DNA of 64,000 bases from Amarolinea aalborgensis. GTDB taxonomy: Bacteria; Chloroflexota; Anaerolineae; SSC4; Amarolineaceae. Under the pieces are notes generated by a model. The model searched no databases, had not been told where the DNA came from, and worked only from the letters and a program-made list of their open reading frames with translations. Positions 1 through 10,090 of the stretch are shown one piece after another. The stretch covers positions 6,702 through 70,701 of the forward strand of contig NZ_UETR01000017.1 in NCBI RefSeq assembly GCF_900491745.1. The letters are read 5' to 3'. Within the stretch, counting starts at the first letter, position 1, and every line of letters starts with the position of its first letter. Position numbers and translations under genes: made by a program.

Positions 1-243
1 CTGTTTGAAATCCAGCGGATTGCAGAAACGCCAGACAGCGTCGTGACCGACCTGGTTAACCGCATCGGGCTACAGGTCTGCACCAGACCGTTCAATCTCA
101 TCGTGACGCAAGCCTTGACATGCACCTGGACGCGTGATCCTTTCGACCGCCTGATCACAGCCAACGCGGCCTTGCACGACAATATCCTCTTGTCAAAGGA
201 TCGTAACATCCTCCAGCACTACACGCATGCCAGATGGGCGTAA
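1..243 (+). CDS. PIN-domain (VapC-type) toxin, C-terminal fragment
   Basis: The frame is open from the first base of the window, so the N-terminus lies outside it. The visible 80 residues contain the PIN C-terminal signature WTRDPFDRLI followed by LLSKDRNI and a terminal HYTHARWA, typical of VapC-like ribonucleases of type II toxin-antitoxin systems. The Asp of TRDPFDR is one of the conserved acidic metal ligands of the family. The N-terminal acidic residues cannot be checked here, and its antitoxin would be expected upstream, outside the window. Function is inferred from the family motif only. Confidence 0.75.
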   Translation: MFEIQRIAETPDSVVTDLVNRIGLQVCTRPFNLIVTQALTCTWTRDPFDRLITANAALHDNILLSKDRNILQHYTHARWA

Positions 244-310
244 GTGTCCTTCAGAAACTCGCCCTAGAGGCTCGTTTGGACATTTCCAAATCGAATGGGT
301 AGGACAGGTT

Positions 311-451
311 TCAGATTCGCGCCTCGACTTCATTGGTGTTGATGACCGTTTCGACGTCGTGAGGCGTCCGGAGTTCACCCTGACCTGCTTTGAAAGCGTT
401 GATCTCTTGGATGCCATCCAGAATTTTCTGTCCGATGTCACGCTTAACCAT
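311..451 (-). CDS. 46-aa HigA-like antitoxin N-terminal fragment
   Basis: A short frame begins at an ATG preceded by GAGGAA seven bases upstream. It encodes MVKRDIGQKILDGIQEINAF and on to a TGA after 46 codons. The sequence resembles the N-terminal arm of HigA/XRE-type antitoxins (IGQ-I-L-GI-EI-F-G), but the helix-turn-helix that should follow is missing in this frame. In a neighbouring frame a possible remnant reads LRPSGMRVVLEDV, similar to the end of that HTH family. It is probably a truncated antitoxin that has lost its DNA-binding domain. It starts 11 bases after the ligase stop on the same strand and converges with the PIN gene. Confidence 0.4.
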   Translation of the reverse strand: MVKRDIGQKILDGIQEINAFKAGQGELRTPHDVETVINTNEVEARI

Positions 452-462
452 GTTTGATTTCC

Positions 463-1992
463 TCAGAAATCTTCCTTCGTCGCTGCGGCCGGGGCCGCGC
501 GCTCGACCAGGGCCGCGGCGACGGCCAGGCCAATGTACAGCCAGAGGAGGCTGCTCATGTGCGGATAGGTCAGGTTGAAGAGGTAATGATCGAGCGCGGC
601 GGCCGCGAGCGCGCCGGCCAGCGCGCCGCCCAGGCCCAACAGGACGGCATCGCGCCCGGCTGCCAGGCCGTGGCGCCAGGTGCGCCAGAGGAAGGCAAAG
701 AAACCGGCGATGACGGTGAGGAAAACCAGCAGCCCAGAGAGTCCCATCTCTTCCGCCATCAGCAGATAGGCGCTGCTGACGCCGATGTAAATATCAATGT
801 CCGGCGTGCCGCTGAAGCCTACGCCAAACCAGGGATAGCGGCCGATAAGCAGCAGGGCGTCCTTGTATTCGCCAAAGCGCATCTGCGTCGCCAGGTCTTC
901 GCCGCGCAGCCCGGCCAGCAGGCGCGCCACGTAGGCTTGGGTCTGCGGCAAGAGCAGCAGGAGCGCCGCACCAAGCACCCCCAGAAGGAGCAAGCGGCGG
1001 TATTTCAGGCTGGCCAGGATCAGGAGTGAGATGCCCAGGCCCATCAACGCGGAGCGCGAGTAGGTCAGGTAGAGCGCCAACACCTGCACGACGAAAATGG
1101 CGCTGATCCACACGCGCGGCAGGAGCGACGAACGGCTGAAAAACTGCGGCGCGGTCAGTCCCGCGGCCAGGATCATCATGCCGCCCAAGACATTGGGGTC
1201 CACAGCCAGGCCAATGGCGCGCATGGGATTGTTGGGATCATCTTCGATGTAGCGCAGCGCGCCGTAGCCGCCAGGGTATTTCAAACGCGCCAACGCGTCC
1301 AGGATGCGCACGGTCCAGGCGTCGGGGATGACATAGAAGACGACCGCGATCAGCGCGCAAACGCCGCCGCCGATGATCAGGACGCGGGTTAGCCAGTCCA
1401 CATCCTCGCGGGTGCGAATCTCGTTGACGGCCACAAAAAAGAGCGCAATGCTGATCACCACTTCGATGAACTGGCGCATAATCTGCTGCGTTGGCATCGC
1501 GTGCGTGGCGCCCATGACAAAGGTGAACATCGCCAGGGCCAGGAAGAGCAGCACCAGGCCGCCTAACGGCGAAAAGACGAAGGCGCGATCCTGGCCCGTG
1601 GCGATGCGCACCAGCCAAACGAAGAAGAGGGCCAGCAGCGCGGCGTCCAGGAAGGTGGGCGTGAAACCGAGTTTGAACGGGAACGCCGCAAACGGTAGAA
1701 TCCAGATGACGGCGGCGAGGACGATGAAACCCCAACGCGTGCTGCGCAAGACGAGGATGGCGGCGGCCAAGCCAACTGCGCCGGCCAGGGCGTAGGTTGG
1801 CCCCAACACGGCCACGTAGAGACCAAGCGCCGCCGCCGCCAGGCCGATCAACCACCAGAGGGTGCGCCGCGTGGCGCGCGGATCGCCTTCCATCAGCGCC
1901 GCCGACAGACGGCGCCAATCCCACCATCGCCTCGGCCTGGCGCCCAGCGCGACACCTGGCGCGGCGTCAGGAGGCCAGGAACGCGCGCTCAT
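463..1992 (-). CDS. O-antigen ligase / polymerase family membrane protein
   Basis: A 509-residue polytopic protein with about 10-12 hydrophobic helices and the large soluble loop expected of the Wzy/WaaL O-antigen ligase family. The loop carries the features usually seen there: PNVLGGMMIL, LTYSRSALMGLG, and RFGEYKDALLLIGRYPWFGVGF before the last helices. The family transfers or polymerises undecaprenyl-linked glycans at the outer face of the cytoplasmic membrane. The start is chosen at the ATG at 1992, which overlaps the pyruvate kinase stop as ATGA, implying translational coupling. An upstream in-frame start inside pyk is rejected because the extra sequence is pyk antiframe. The substrate is not predictable. 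Confidence 0.8.
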   Translation of the reverse strand: MSARSWPPDAAPGVALGARPRRWWDWRRLSAALMEGDPRATRRTLWWLIGLAAAALGLYVAVLGPTYALAGAVGLAAAILVLRSTRWGFIVLAAVIWILPFAAFPFKLGFTPTFLDAALLALFFVWLVRIATGQDRAFVFSPLGGLVLLFLALAMFTFVMGATHAMPTQQIMRQFIEVVISIALFFVAVNEIRTREDVDWLTRVLIIGGGVCALIAVVFYVIPDAWTVRILDALARLKYPGGYGALRYIEDDPNNPMRAIGLAVDPNVLGGMMILAAGLTAPQFFSRSSLLPRVWISAIFVVQVLALYLTYSRSALMGLGISLLILASLKYRRLLLLGVLGAALLLLLPQTQAYVARLLAGLRGEDLATQMRFGEYKDALLLIGRYPWFGVGFSGTPDIDIYIGVSSAYLLMAEEMGLSGLLVFLTVIAGFFAFLWRTWRHGLAAGRDAVLLGLGGALAGALAAAALDHYLFNLTYPHMSSLLWLYIGLAVAAALVERAAPAAATKEDF

Positions 1993-3416
1993 ACCACGTG
2001 CACCTTCATCAGATCGGTGGCGCCGGGCTGACTGCCCACGCTGCCGGCCGTGACCACCACTGTGTCGCCCAGGTTGACAAAGCCCTGACGCTGCGCTGCG
2101 CGGATGGCGTCGGCCAGCATACGGTCGGTGGTGGTCTCGCGGTCGGCCAGCAAGGGGTAGATGCCCCACGAGAGCATGAGCTGGCGCTGCGTCTGCGCGC
2201 TGGGCGTCACCGCGACCACGGGGGCTTGGGGCCGGAAGCGCGCGACCAGCCGCGCCGTGCTGCCAGAAAGGGTCGGGGCGATAATGGCCTTCGCTTTGAG
2301 ATCGCGCGCGGTCTCGCAGGAAGCATGGGCCACGGCCTGGGCGACGGTCACTTTGACCACCGATTCATCGGTGAAGCGCAGGCTCCAACTCGCGGCCTGT
2401 TCAGCCTGCTGAACGATGTGCGCCATCGTCTGCACGGTCGCCACCGGGTATTGACCACTGGCCGTTTCGCCGGAGAGCATCACCGCGTCGGTGCCATCGA
2501 AAACCGCATTCGCTACGTCCGAGGCTTCGGCGCGCGTCGGTCGCGGGTTGCGCATCATCGAGTCGAGCATCTGCGTCGCGGTGATGACCGGCTTGCCAGC
2601 CTGATTGCACAGGCGAATGATGCGCTTCTGGATCACCGGCACCTCTTCGGTCAACATCTCGATGCCCAGGTCGCCGCGCGCCACCATGATGCCATCCGCA
2701 TCCGCAATGATCTCCTCGATGGCGATGACCGCCTGGGGCTTCTCGATCTTGGCAATCACCAGCGTGGGTTGATCGAGTGGGTTGGCGGCTCGAATGAGCG
2801 CCTTGAGCTCGCGCACTTCGGCGGCGCTGCGCACAAAGGAGAGCGCCACCCAATCCACGCCCTGGCCCAGGGCAAAAGCGAGATCGGCGCGATCCTTGTC
2901 CGTGATGGCGGGGATGCTCAGAGAAGCGTCTGGCAGATTCATGCCCTTTTTGGAGGTCAGCAAGCCGCCGGTCAGCACCAGGCAGGTGATCTCCTGGCCA
3001 GAGACGCTCCGCACTTCCAGTTCCAGCAGGCCGTCGTCGAGCAGAATGCGCTCGCCCTGGTGGACGACGCCAGGCAGCTCGGCGTACTGAATCGGCACCA
3101 GGCCGGCCTGGCCGATCAGCGGCGCTGTCGTAAGTACGACGGTCTTGCCTGCCTCCAGCAGCAGGCCGGCGCCCATCTCGCCCACGCGCAGCTTGGGGCC
3201 TTGCAGATCGGCCAGCAGCGCCACCGGCTTGCCGGCCGCTGACGCCGCGGCGCGCACGCGCGCGATGGTATCTGCGTGGAAGGCATGATCGCCGTGCGAA
3301 AAATTGAGCCGCGCCACGTCCATGCCGGCGGCGATCAGACTGTTCAACACATCTGGTTCGCGGCTGGCCGGGCCAATGGTGCAAATGATCTTTGTGCGCA
3401 GACGGGCTTGGTTCAT
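1989..3416 (-). CDS. pyk: Pyruvate kinase
   Basis: A 475-residue protein of normal length for pyruvate kinase without the extra C-terminal PEP-utilising domain. It transfers phosphate from phosphoenolpyruvate to ADP, the last step of glycolysis, in the cytoplasm. The N-terminal RTKIICTIGPAS, the RLNFSHG substrate loop, the active-site IAKIEKPQAV (Lys near residue 213) and the metal-binding MVARGDLGIEM are all intact. It is the middle gene of a three-gene operon with ATGA overlaps on both sides, after a ParB-like protein and before an O-antigen ligase. Confidence 0.96.
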   Translation of the reverse strand: MNQARLRTKIICTIGPASREPDVLNSLIAAGMDVARLNFSHGDHAFHADTIARVRAAASAAGKPVALLADLQGPKLRVGEMGAGLLLEAGKTVVLTTAPLIGQAGLVPIQYAELPGVVHQGERILLDDGLLELEVRSVSGQEITCLVLTGGLLTSKKGMNLPDASLSIPAITDKDRADLAFALGQGVDWVALSFVRSAAEVRELKALIRAANPLDQPTLVIAKIEKPQAVIAIEEIIADADGIMVARGDLGIEMLTEEVPVIQKRIIRLCNQAGKPVITATQMLDSMMRNPRPTRAEASDVANAVFDGTDAVMLSGETASGQYPVATVQTMAHIVQQAEQAASWSLRFTDESVVKVTVAQAVAHASCETARDLKAKAIIAPTLSGSTARLVARFRPQAPVVAVTPSAQTQRQLMLSWGIYPLLADRETTTDRMLADAIRAAQRQGFVNLGDTVVVTAGSVGSQPGATDLMKVHVV

Positions 3417-4438
3417 TGGTAAATCATCTCCCTTGGTGGATCGAGATCGGTGTCATCCAGGCTGAGGAGGGCTGGTTCCTCAGATTGTGGGGGCATGGGC
3501 GGCGCCGCGGATTCGGTGGCGGCTTCGATGGCGGCCATGATTGTACGCGTCACCGCTTTGACGACCCGCGGCAACGGTCGCTCGCTGTGACGCTTGGCAA
3601 AATGAGTGAGCGCCGTCAGCAGGTCAATGTCAACCCCATAGCGTTCGCGCAGGCGATCGCGATGATAGGTAATCCAGAGATAGAGGTCGGCCTCGGTGCG
3701 CTTGGGGAATTCTCTCAGAATATCGCTATCGCGAATCACCTGCACATTGGGCAGATAGACATGGTCATACCAGCTTTCCACCGCCTCTTGATAGGGCACA
3801 TCGCGCTGATGTTGCAGCCCCAAGTAATAGTGGTGGACGTGAATGTGCTCCAGGAGTTGTTGATAGCGGCCTGGCTCGGTCAGCTCGATGTGCGCATCAG
3901 GCCGCAGGGTGTTGAGGTCAGTCTGATCGAGAAAATGAGCGTACTCGATCTTGATGATCATTTCGTCAGGCTGCACCGTGGGAGGCAGCTCAACCGGCAC
4001 ATCAATCACCGTGACCCACGCTTCGATATGACTCAGGCCGTTGGCGCGCGCCACCGACACGCGGTGATTGCCGTCACGCACAAAGTAGACTTCGCCCAGT
4101 TGGTAGACCTCGATCGGCGGCAAGTCTTCCAGGCGGTTGAGGGCCATGTCAATCCGCTTCCAGCGCTCGGCATTGGCGCCGCTGAGGGGAACGAAGTAGC
4201 GGTCGAAGTCGCGGTAGCGCCCCACGCTGCCGACGATTCGGTCCAGCCGAATCATCTGGGTGTCGCGCATCTTGATCTGCCCACGGGCCAGCAGCAGGTC
4301 TTTTACTTCATCGTAAGACATCAGACGATCTGACTTGCCCGTCAACGAATTGAGAATTTGACGGACAAGCGCCTGACCCTGCACGCGATGGAAGCGTTCA
4401 TACGCGGCATTGGAGGAATAAAGGGCATTACTTGCCAT
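3413..4438 (-). CDS. ParB/sulfiredoxin-fold protein of unknown function
   Basis: A 341-residue cytoplasmic protein. Around residues 105-130 it has an IEVYQLGEVYFV strand followed by VRDGNHRVSVAR, the signature of the ParB/Srx nucleotide-binding fold. Further on it contains FPKRTEADLYLWI and a long charged C-terminus rich in Pro and Glu. It lacks the HTH of chromosome-partitioning ParB and has no parA neighbour, so it is probably not a segregation protein. It is first in the operon and overlaps pyk by ATGA. The ParB fold is clear, but the role is unknown; a regulatory or CTP/ATP-dependent function is only a guess. Confidence 0.6.
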   Translation of the reverse strand: MASNALYSSNAAYERFHRVQGQALVRQILNSLTGKSDRLMSYDEVKDLLLARGQIKMRDTQMIRLDRIVGSVGRYRDFDRYFVPLSGANAERWKRIDMALNRLEDLPPIEVYQLGEVYFVRDGNHRVSVARANGLSHIEAWVTVIDVPVELPPTVQPDEMIIKIEYAHFLDQTDLNTLRPDAHIELTEPGRYQQLLEHIHVHHYYLGLQHQRDVPYQEAVESWYDHVYLPNVQVIRDSDILREFPKRTEADLYLWITYHRDRLRERYGVDIDLLTALTHFAKRHSERPLPRVVKAVTRTIMAAIEAATESAAPPMPPQSEEPALLSLDDTDLDPPREMIYQ

Positions 4439-4613
4439 ACGTGCATTCCATTAAAAACGGGAGCCAGCCTATGGCGCTGCCCCCGTTGCATTACCTTCAG
4501 ATTTTGCACCGCCCGACCCAGGCCTGCGTCCGACCACTGGACAGCAACGACAAGCGGTCGAGTGGTAGACGGATGGCTGAGTGCGATGATTGGTCGCGCG
4601 TGGCGGCGCAAGT

Positions 4614-4642
4614 AGTTTAGCACACATCAGAATGGTTGTCTA
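4614..4642 (-). promoter_or_regulatory. Sigma-70-like promoter for the ParB-like/pyk operon
   Basis: Read on the minus strand, TAGACA (5 of 6 matches to TTGACA) is followed after 17 bases by TAAACT (4 of 6 to TATAAT). This gives a start near 4607 and a 5' leader of about 170 bases before the ATG at 4438. No gene is seen in that leader. This is a consensus match only. Confidence 0.5.
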
Positions 4643-4655
4643 GCCAGAAGATCAA

Positions 4656-5378
4656 TCAAATGGCGAATGGATCCGCCGCGTTGCTCATGAGTTGGTCAAG
4701 GATGCGCAGTTCGCGGCGCTGAATGGTCTGCAGAAAATAGTCCGCGCCTTGCATGTGCTTGAACGCAGCAAAACCCTGCTCAAGGAAATCCTGCAGCTCA
4801 ATCCAGCCCGCGCGATAAGCCGGTCCGTGCGCCAGGCGTAAAGTTAGCGTAATGAAAGGCAGTCGCGTCAGGCGATCAATGCCGCGGCCCACCTCGCCAA
4901 TTAGTTCAATCTGATAACGACGGATGTCCAGGTTGTCGCACAACTGGTAGCCCCTGGCGTACTGCTGCGGGGTCAAGGAGTTGGTGACGCCCAGTTGATT
5001 CACCAGCACGTCCAGCAGTTGGGCATCCAGCGCGCGCGTCAGGTTGTTCAGCTCGATGGTCAGCGTGAGCGTGTGCAGCATGCGCTCGGGTAGGAAACGC
5101 AGCATGAAGTTGTGCATGCGCTCCACGTCCTGGTCTCGTTGGCTGAAATCGCGTGGGGCGTAGATGTGATCGAGAAAAAAACGACAGCCCGGACCGTAAC
5201 GATCGCTGGCGAGCAGATCAGCATGTGTGCGCGCCAGGCGCTGCGATTGCCAGGCGCGGAAGAAAACCTCAGACGGGGGCAGCGCCGCTCGCGACAGCGA
5301 TTGGTGAACAGACTGCTGATGCCGGTGTAACTGCATAAGCAGGCGAACAGCATCGGTTGGCTTGGGTGTTTCATTCAT
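4656..5378 (-). CDS. Uncharacterised helical protein (FFxxxxYxPxDFxxRDxD family)
   Basis: A 240-residue protein starting at ATG 5378 (MNETPKP). An upstream in-frame extension exists, but it would run through the divergent ferredoxin gene and its promoter region, so it is rejected. The conserved-looking block is FFLDHIYAPRDFSQRDQDVE near residues 58-77, followed by mostly helical sequence with several LTL/LD pairs. I recall similar motifs in uncharacterised proteobacterial proteins but no function is known to me. It is transcribed divergently from the ferredoxin-nos cluster and shares its upstream region. Confidence 0.6.
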   Translation of the reverse strand: MNETPKPTDAVRLLMQLHRHQQSVHQSLSRAALPPSEVFFRAWQSQRLARTHADLLASDRYGPGCRFFLDHIYAPRDFSQRDQDVERMHNFMLRFLPERMLHTLTLTIELNNLTRALDAQLLDVLVNQLGVTNSLTPQQYARGYQLCDNLDIRRYQIELIGEVGRGIDRLTRLPFITLTLRLAHGPAYRAGWIELQDFLEQGFAAFKHMQGADYFLQTIQRRELRILDQLMSNAADPFAI

Positions 5379-5450
5379 AGCTTGCCGATTATACAACAAT
5401 GAGGGCCGTATGAGACAAAAGTCGCTGCCTTGCGCGCGCCTTCCGCCTAT

Positions 5451-5472
5451 ACTTGTGTCTGAAAGCACAAGT
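5451..5472. promoter_or_regulatory. Inverted repeat upstream of ferredoxin-nos cluster
   Basis: ACTTGTG, eight spacer bases, then CACAAGT form a perfect 7-bp dyad 14 bases before the ferredoxin ATG. A TATACT element overlaps its left arm. It could be an operator for the cluster or a small mRNA hairpin. It does not match the FNR/DNR consensus (TTGAT-N4-ATCAA), so a different regulator would be implied. Confidence 0.4.
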
Positions 5473-5486
5473 GAGGCCAGTTCAAG

Positions 5487-5720
5487 ATGAAACCTAACGT
5501 CGGACTGCCAAGAATGGATGCCCTTCCCCTCCCCAGGATCATCGAGGAGAAATGTACAGGCTGCGGCCGCTGCGTCGCAGCCTGCCCCACCGACGCCCTC
5601 GCACAGGTGAACCAGGTTGCGCAGCTTATCCGGCCAGACGATTGTACTTATTGCACGATCTGCCAGGATTTGTGCCCCGAAGATGCCATTGAACTGCCTT
5701 TCTTGATTGTCTTTGCTTAA
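5487..5720 (+). CDS. Two-cluster 4Fe-4S ferredoxin
   Basis: A 77-residue protein with two complete CxxCxxCxxxCP motifs: Cys 23, 26, 29, 33 and Cys 53, 56, 59, 63. This is the pattern of 2[4Fe-4S] ferredoxins. It has no signal peptide, so it should be a cytoplasmic low-potential electron carrier. It lies 132 bases upstream of nosZ on the same strand. Clade II nos clusters of other bacteria often carry iron-sulfur proteins (NosG/NosH types), so a role in supplying electrons to the membrane side is possible but inferred. It is not a NosG or NosH homologue by length. Confidence 0.88.
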   Translation: MKPNVGLPRMDALPLPRIIEEKCTGCGRCVAACPTDALAQVNQVAQLIRPDDCTYCTICQDLCPEDAIELPFLIVFA

Positions 5721-5742
5721 AGCGTTCGGTTTGAACCGGTGT

Positions 5743-5791
5743 CTGCCTGGTGCAGGCTGTGGCCCGTAGCCTGCAAGCCTGTGCCAGGCAG
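5743..5791. other. Structured spacer with nested hairpins before nosZ
   Basis: CTGCCTGG (5743-5750) pairs with CCAGGCAG (5784-5791). Immediately inside, TGCAGGCT (5751-5758) pairs with AGCCTGCA (5768-5775). The loop is 9 bases and there is an 8-base bulge on the right arm. A smaller dyad, CGGTT-TG-AACCG, lies just upstream. There is no T-run, so it is not a clear terminator. It could be an mRNA processing or stability element between ferredoxin and nosZ. Confidence 0.5.
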
Positions 5792-5852
5792 CCCGCAGTG
5801 CCAAAACCTATTTTTCTCGTTTGTCTGCTCTTGGAAAGGAGGACGTGAGTCC

Positions 5853-7847
<1,995 letters not shown>

Positions 7848-7974
7848 AATTGCCCTTCACGACTGCCCTGCTGCGTGATGCGGTCGCTGCCGCATCACGC
7901 AGCCCCCCGCCCCGCCCGACGCCATGCGACATCGGGAAGTTCACCACAGAAAGGGTTGGCGAAAAAGAGAAATA

Positions 7975-8652
7975 ATGACAAACCAAGCCAAGCAGCCGAT
8001 GACAAGCCCATCCAATACGCCTTTACCCCGCATGGTCAATCCCAACACGTATGTCATGCCCACCGTCATGTTCATGTTGGCGGCCATGCTGGTCGTAGTT
8101 TCAATCTTTCTGCCCTATTGGACGATGACGCTTCATGCTCCGCAGTACCCGAAGGGGCTGACGGTGCAACTGTATGTCAACCGCGTGGGCGGCGACGCCA
8201 AGGAAATTGACGGCCTGAACCACTACATCGGCATGCCCAAGATGGAAGAGGCCGCAGCGTTCGAGCGTTCATTCTCCGTGATCGCCATTGTCGCGCTCGC
8301 GCTGCTGCTGATTGCGGCCATCTTCATTCACAACCAGTGGGCGGCTCTGCTGGCGCTGCCGGTCATCGCCTATCCGCTGATTTTCCTGGCCGACCTCTTC
8401 TTCTGGCTCTACAGCTTCGGTCACAACCTGGATCCGGCAGCGCCGCTTTCGAGCAGCATTAAGCCGTTTACCCCCACGCTGTTGGGCACTGGCGTCGTCG
8501 GTCAGTTCAAGACGACGGCCATGGTGGATACCGGCTTCTACCTGGCAATTGCGGCATCCGCGATCATTCTGGTTGGCCTGTGGCTGCACCGCGCAGCCTA
8601 CAAACCCCTGCTCGACGCCGAAAAGCGCGCCCACGCGCCGACCAGCAACTAA
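7975..8652 (+). CDS. nosB: NosB-like four-helix membrane protein
   Basis: A 225-residue membrane protein with predicted helices at about 27-47, 100-118, 121-147 and 185-204. A conserved-looking extracytoplasmic segment carries LPYWTMTLHAPQYP, QLYVNRVGGD and DGLNHYIGMPKM. A membrane protein at this position between nosZ and nosD, of unknown mechanism, is a hallmark of clade II nos clusters and is called NosB. The start at 7975 is chosen because upstream in-frame codons lie in the nosZ spacer and AAAGAGA precedes this ATG. The symbol rests mainly on position and topology. Confidence 0.7.
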   Translation: MTNQAKQPMTSPSNTPLPRMVNPNTYVMPTVMFMLAAMLVVVSIFLPYWTMTLHAPQYPKGLTVQLYVNRVGGDAKEIDGLNHYIGMPKMEEAAAFERSFSVIAIVALALLLIAAIFIHNQWAALLALPVIAYPLIFLADLFFWLYSFGHNLDPAAPLSSSIKPFTPTLLGTGVVGQFKTTAMVDTGFYLAIAASAIILVGLWLHRAAYKPLLDAEKRAHAPTSN

Positions 8653-8677
8653 GGCGCGTTCGTTTGGAAATCGAACC

Positions 8678-10090
8678 ATGTATCTGTTCCTGGCTGTCCT
8701 ACTGACCATCGTCCAGCCCCGCGCGCTGACCAGCACGATCACCGTCGCGCCCCACGGCGCGGTGACCAGCATCGGCGCGGCTATTGCCCAGGCCCTGCCA
8801 GGCGATACCATCGAGGTGCAGGCTGGCGTCTACCCGGAACATGTCGTGATTGACAAACCGTTGACCGTGATCGGCGTAGACAATCCGGTGATTGACGGCG
8901 GCGGCGACGGCATTATCGTCCTCATCACCGCGCCCGGGGTCACGCTGCGCGGTTTCACCGTGCGCAACAGCGGGCGTGTACTCGAACACGAAGATGGCGG
9001 CATCGAGAGCCGCGCCGAGCGGACGGTCATCGAAGGCAATCACCTGGAAAATGTTCTCTTTGGCATCTACCTGAACAACGCCGCAGGCGGCATCGTGCGC
9101 GGCAACGTCGTGCGCGGCATGGATCTGCCCTCGGCCCATCGCGGCGACCTGATTCGTTTTTGGTACAGTCACGACAGCCTGCTGGAAGACAACACGATTG
9201 AGAACGGTCGTGACGCAGTGATTTGGTTCTCCAGCGACGTCACGATTCGCAACAACGTGATTCGCGACGGCCGTTATGGCTTGCACTTCATGTTCTGCGA
9301 CAACAACACGCTGATTGGCAACCGCATGGAAGGAAATTCAGTCGCCATCTACCTCATGAACAGCAAGAACCTCAAGGTCATCGGCAACACCATGGCGCGC
9401 AGCCGCGGCCCGAGCGGTTATGGCCTGGGGCTAAAGGATATGGACGGCGTGCTGGCGGAAGGCAACCGCTTCCTGGACAACCGGGTCGCCGTCTACCTGG
9501 ACAGCCCACCCACCGCCAGCGGTCTGACCGACCAGTTTCACCTCAACCTGTTTGCCCACAACGACATCGGCCTCTTGTTTCTGCCGCATGTGCGCGGCGC
9601 TCAGCTGTGGGACAACATTTTTTGGGAAAACGCCGAGCAGGTGGCGATTCAAGGCGGCGGCGAGTTGAAGGGAAATCTGTGGCAGAAGGATGGCCGCGGC
9701 AACTACTGGAGCGATTACACCGGTTTCGACGCCAACGAAGATGGCATCGGCGATCTTGCCTATAAATCCACGAGCCTGTTCGAGAACCTGATGGATCGCT
9801 ATCCGGGCCTGCGCCTGTTCAATCTCAGCCCGGCGTCTGACGCCGTTGACCTGGCCGCGCGTGCCTTCCCCATCACGCAGCCGCGGCCCAAGATGACCGA
9901 CGCCAACCCGCTGATGACCCCGCCGGCTATCCCCGCCGGCCCTGGGCTGGCGCGTCCGGCGCAAGGGCCTGCGCTCGCCGCGGCGCTGGGGCTGTTGGCC
10001 CTGGCCATCCTCATTCTAGCCAGCACACAACCCCACGATGAAATTCGCCGCCGGCTGTCCTCGTTCCGGCATAGGCAGGTAACAGCATGA
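8678..10090 (+). CDS. nosD: NosD, periplasmic copper-site maturation protein
   Basis: A 470-residue secreted parallel beta-helix protein. After an N-terminal signal peptide it shows repeated PbH1-type turns (VIEGNHLENVLFGIYL, LLEDNTIENGRDAVIW, IRNNVIRDGRYGLHFM, LIGNRMEGNSVAIYL), then NYWSDYTGFDANEDGIGD, the NosD C-terminal motif. A hydrophobic helix near the C-terminus would anchor it. In known systems NosD works with the NosFY ABC transporter in assembly of the CuZ site of NosZ. Its stop overlaps the nosF start as ATGA. Confidence 0.93.
   Translation: MYLFLAVLLTIVQPRALTSTITVAPHGAVTSIGAAIAQALPGDTIEVQAGVYPEHVVIDKPLTVIGVDNPVIDGGGDGIIVLITAPGVTLRGFTVRNSGRVLEHEDGGIESRAERTVIEGNHLENVLFGIYLNNAAGGIVRGNVVRGMDLPSAHRGDLIRFWYSHDSLLEDNTIENGRDAVIWFSSDVTIRNNVIRDGRYGLHFMFCDNNTLIGNRMEGNSVAIYLMNSKNLKVIGNTMARSRGPSGYGLGLKDMDGVLAEGNRFLDNRVAVYLDSPPTASGLTDQFHLNLFAHNDIGLLFLPHVRGAQLWDNIFWENAEQVAIQGGGELKGNLWQKDGRGNYWSDYTGFDANEDGIGDLAYKSTSLFENLMDRYPGLRLFNLSPASDAVDLAARAFPITQPRPKMTDANPLMTPPAIPAGPGLARPAQGPALAAALGLLALAILILASTQPHDEIRRRLSSFRHRQVTA

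Noticed and set aside
4536..4600. tRNA-like pattern in the ParB operon leader
   Set aside because: A short stretch recalls a D-arm, but no acceptor or T-arm pairing could be found.
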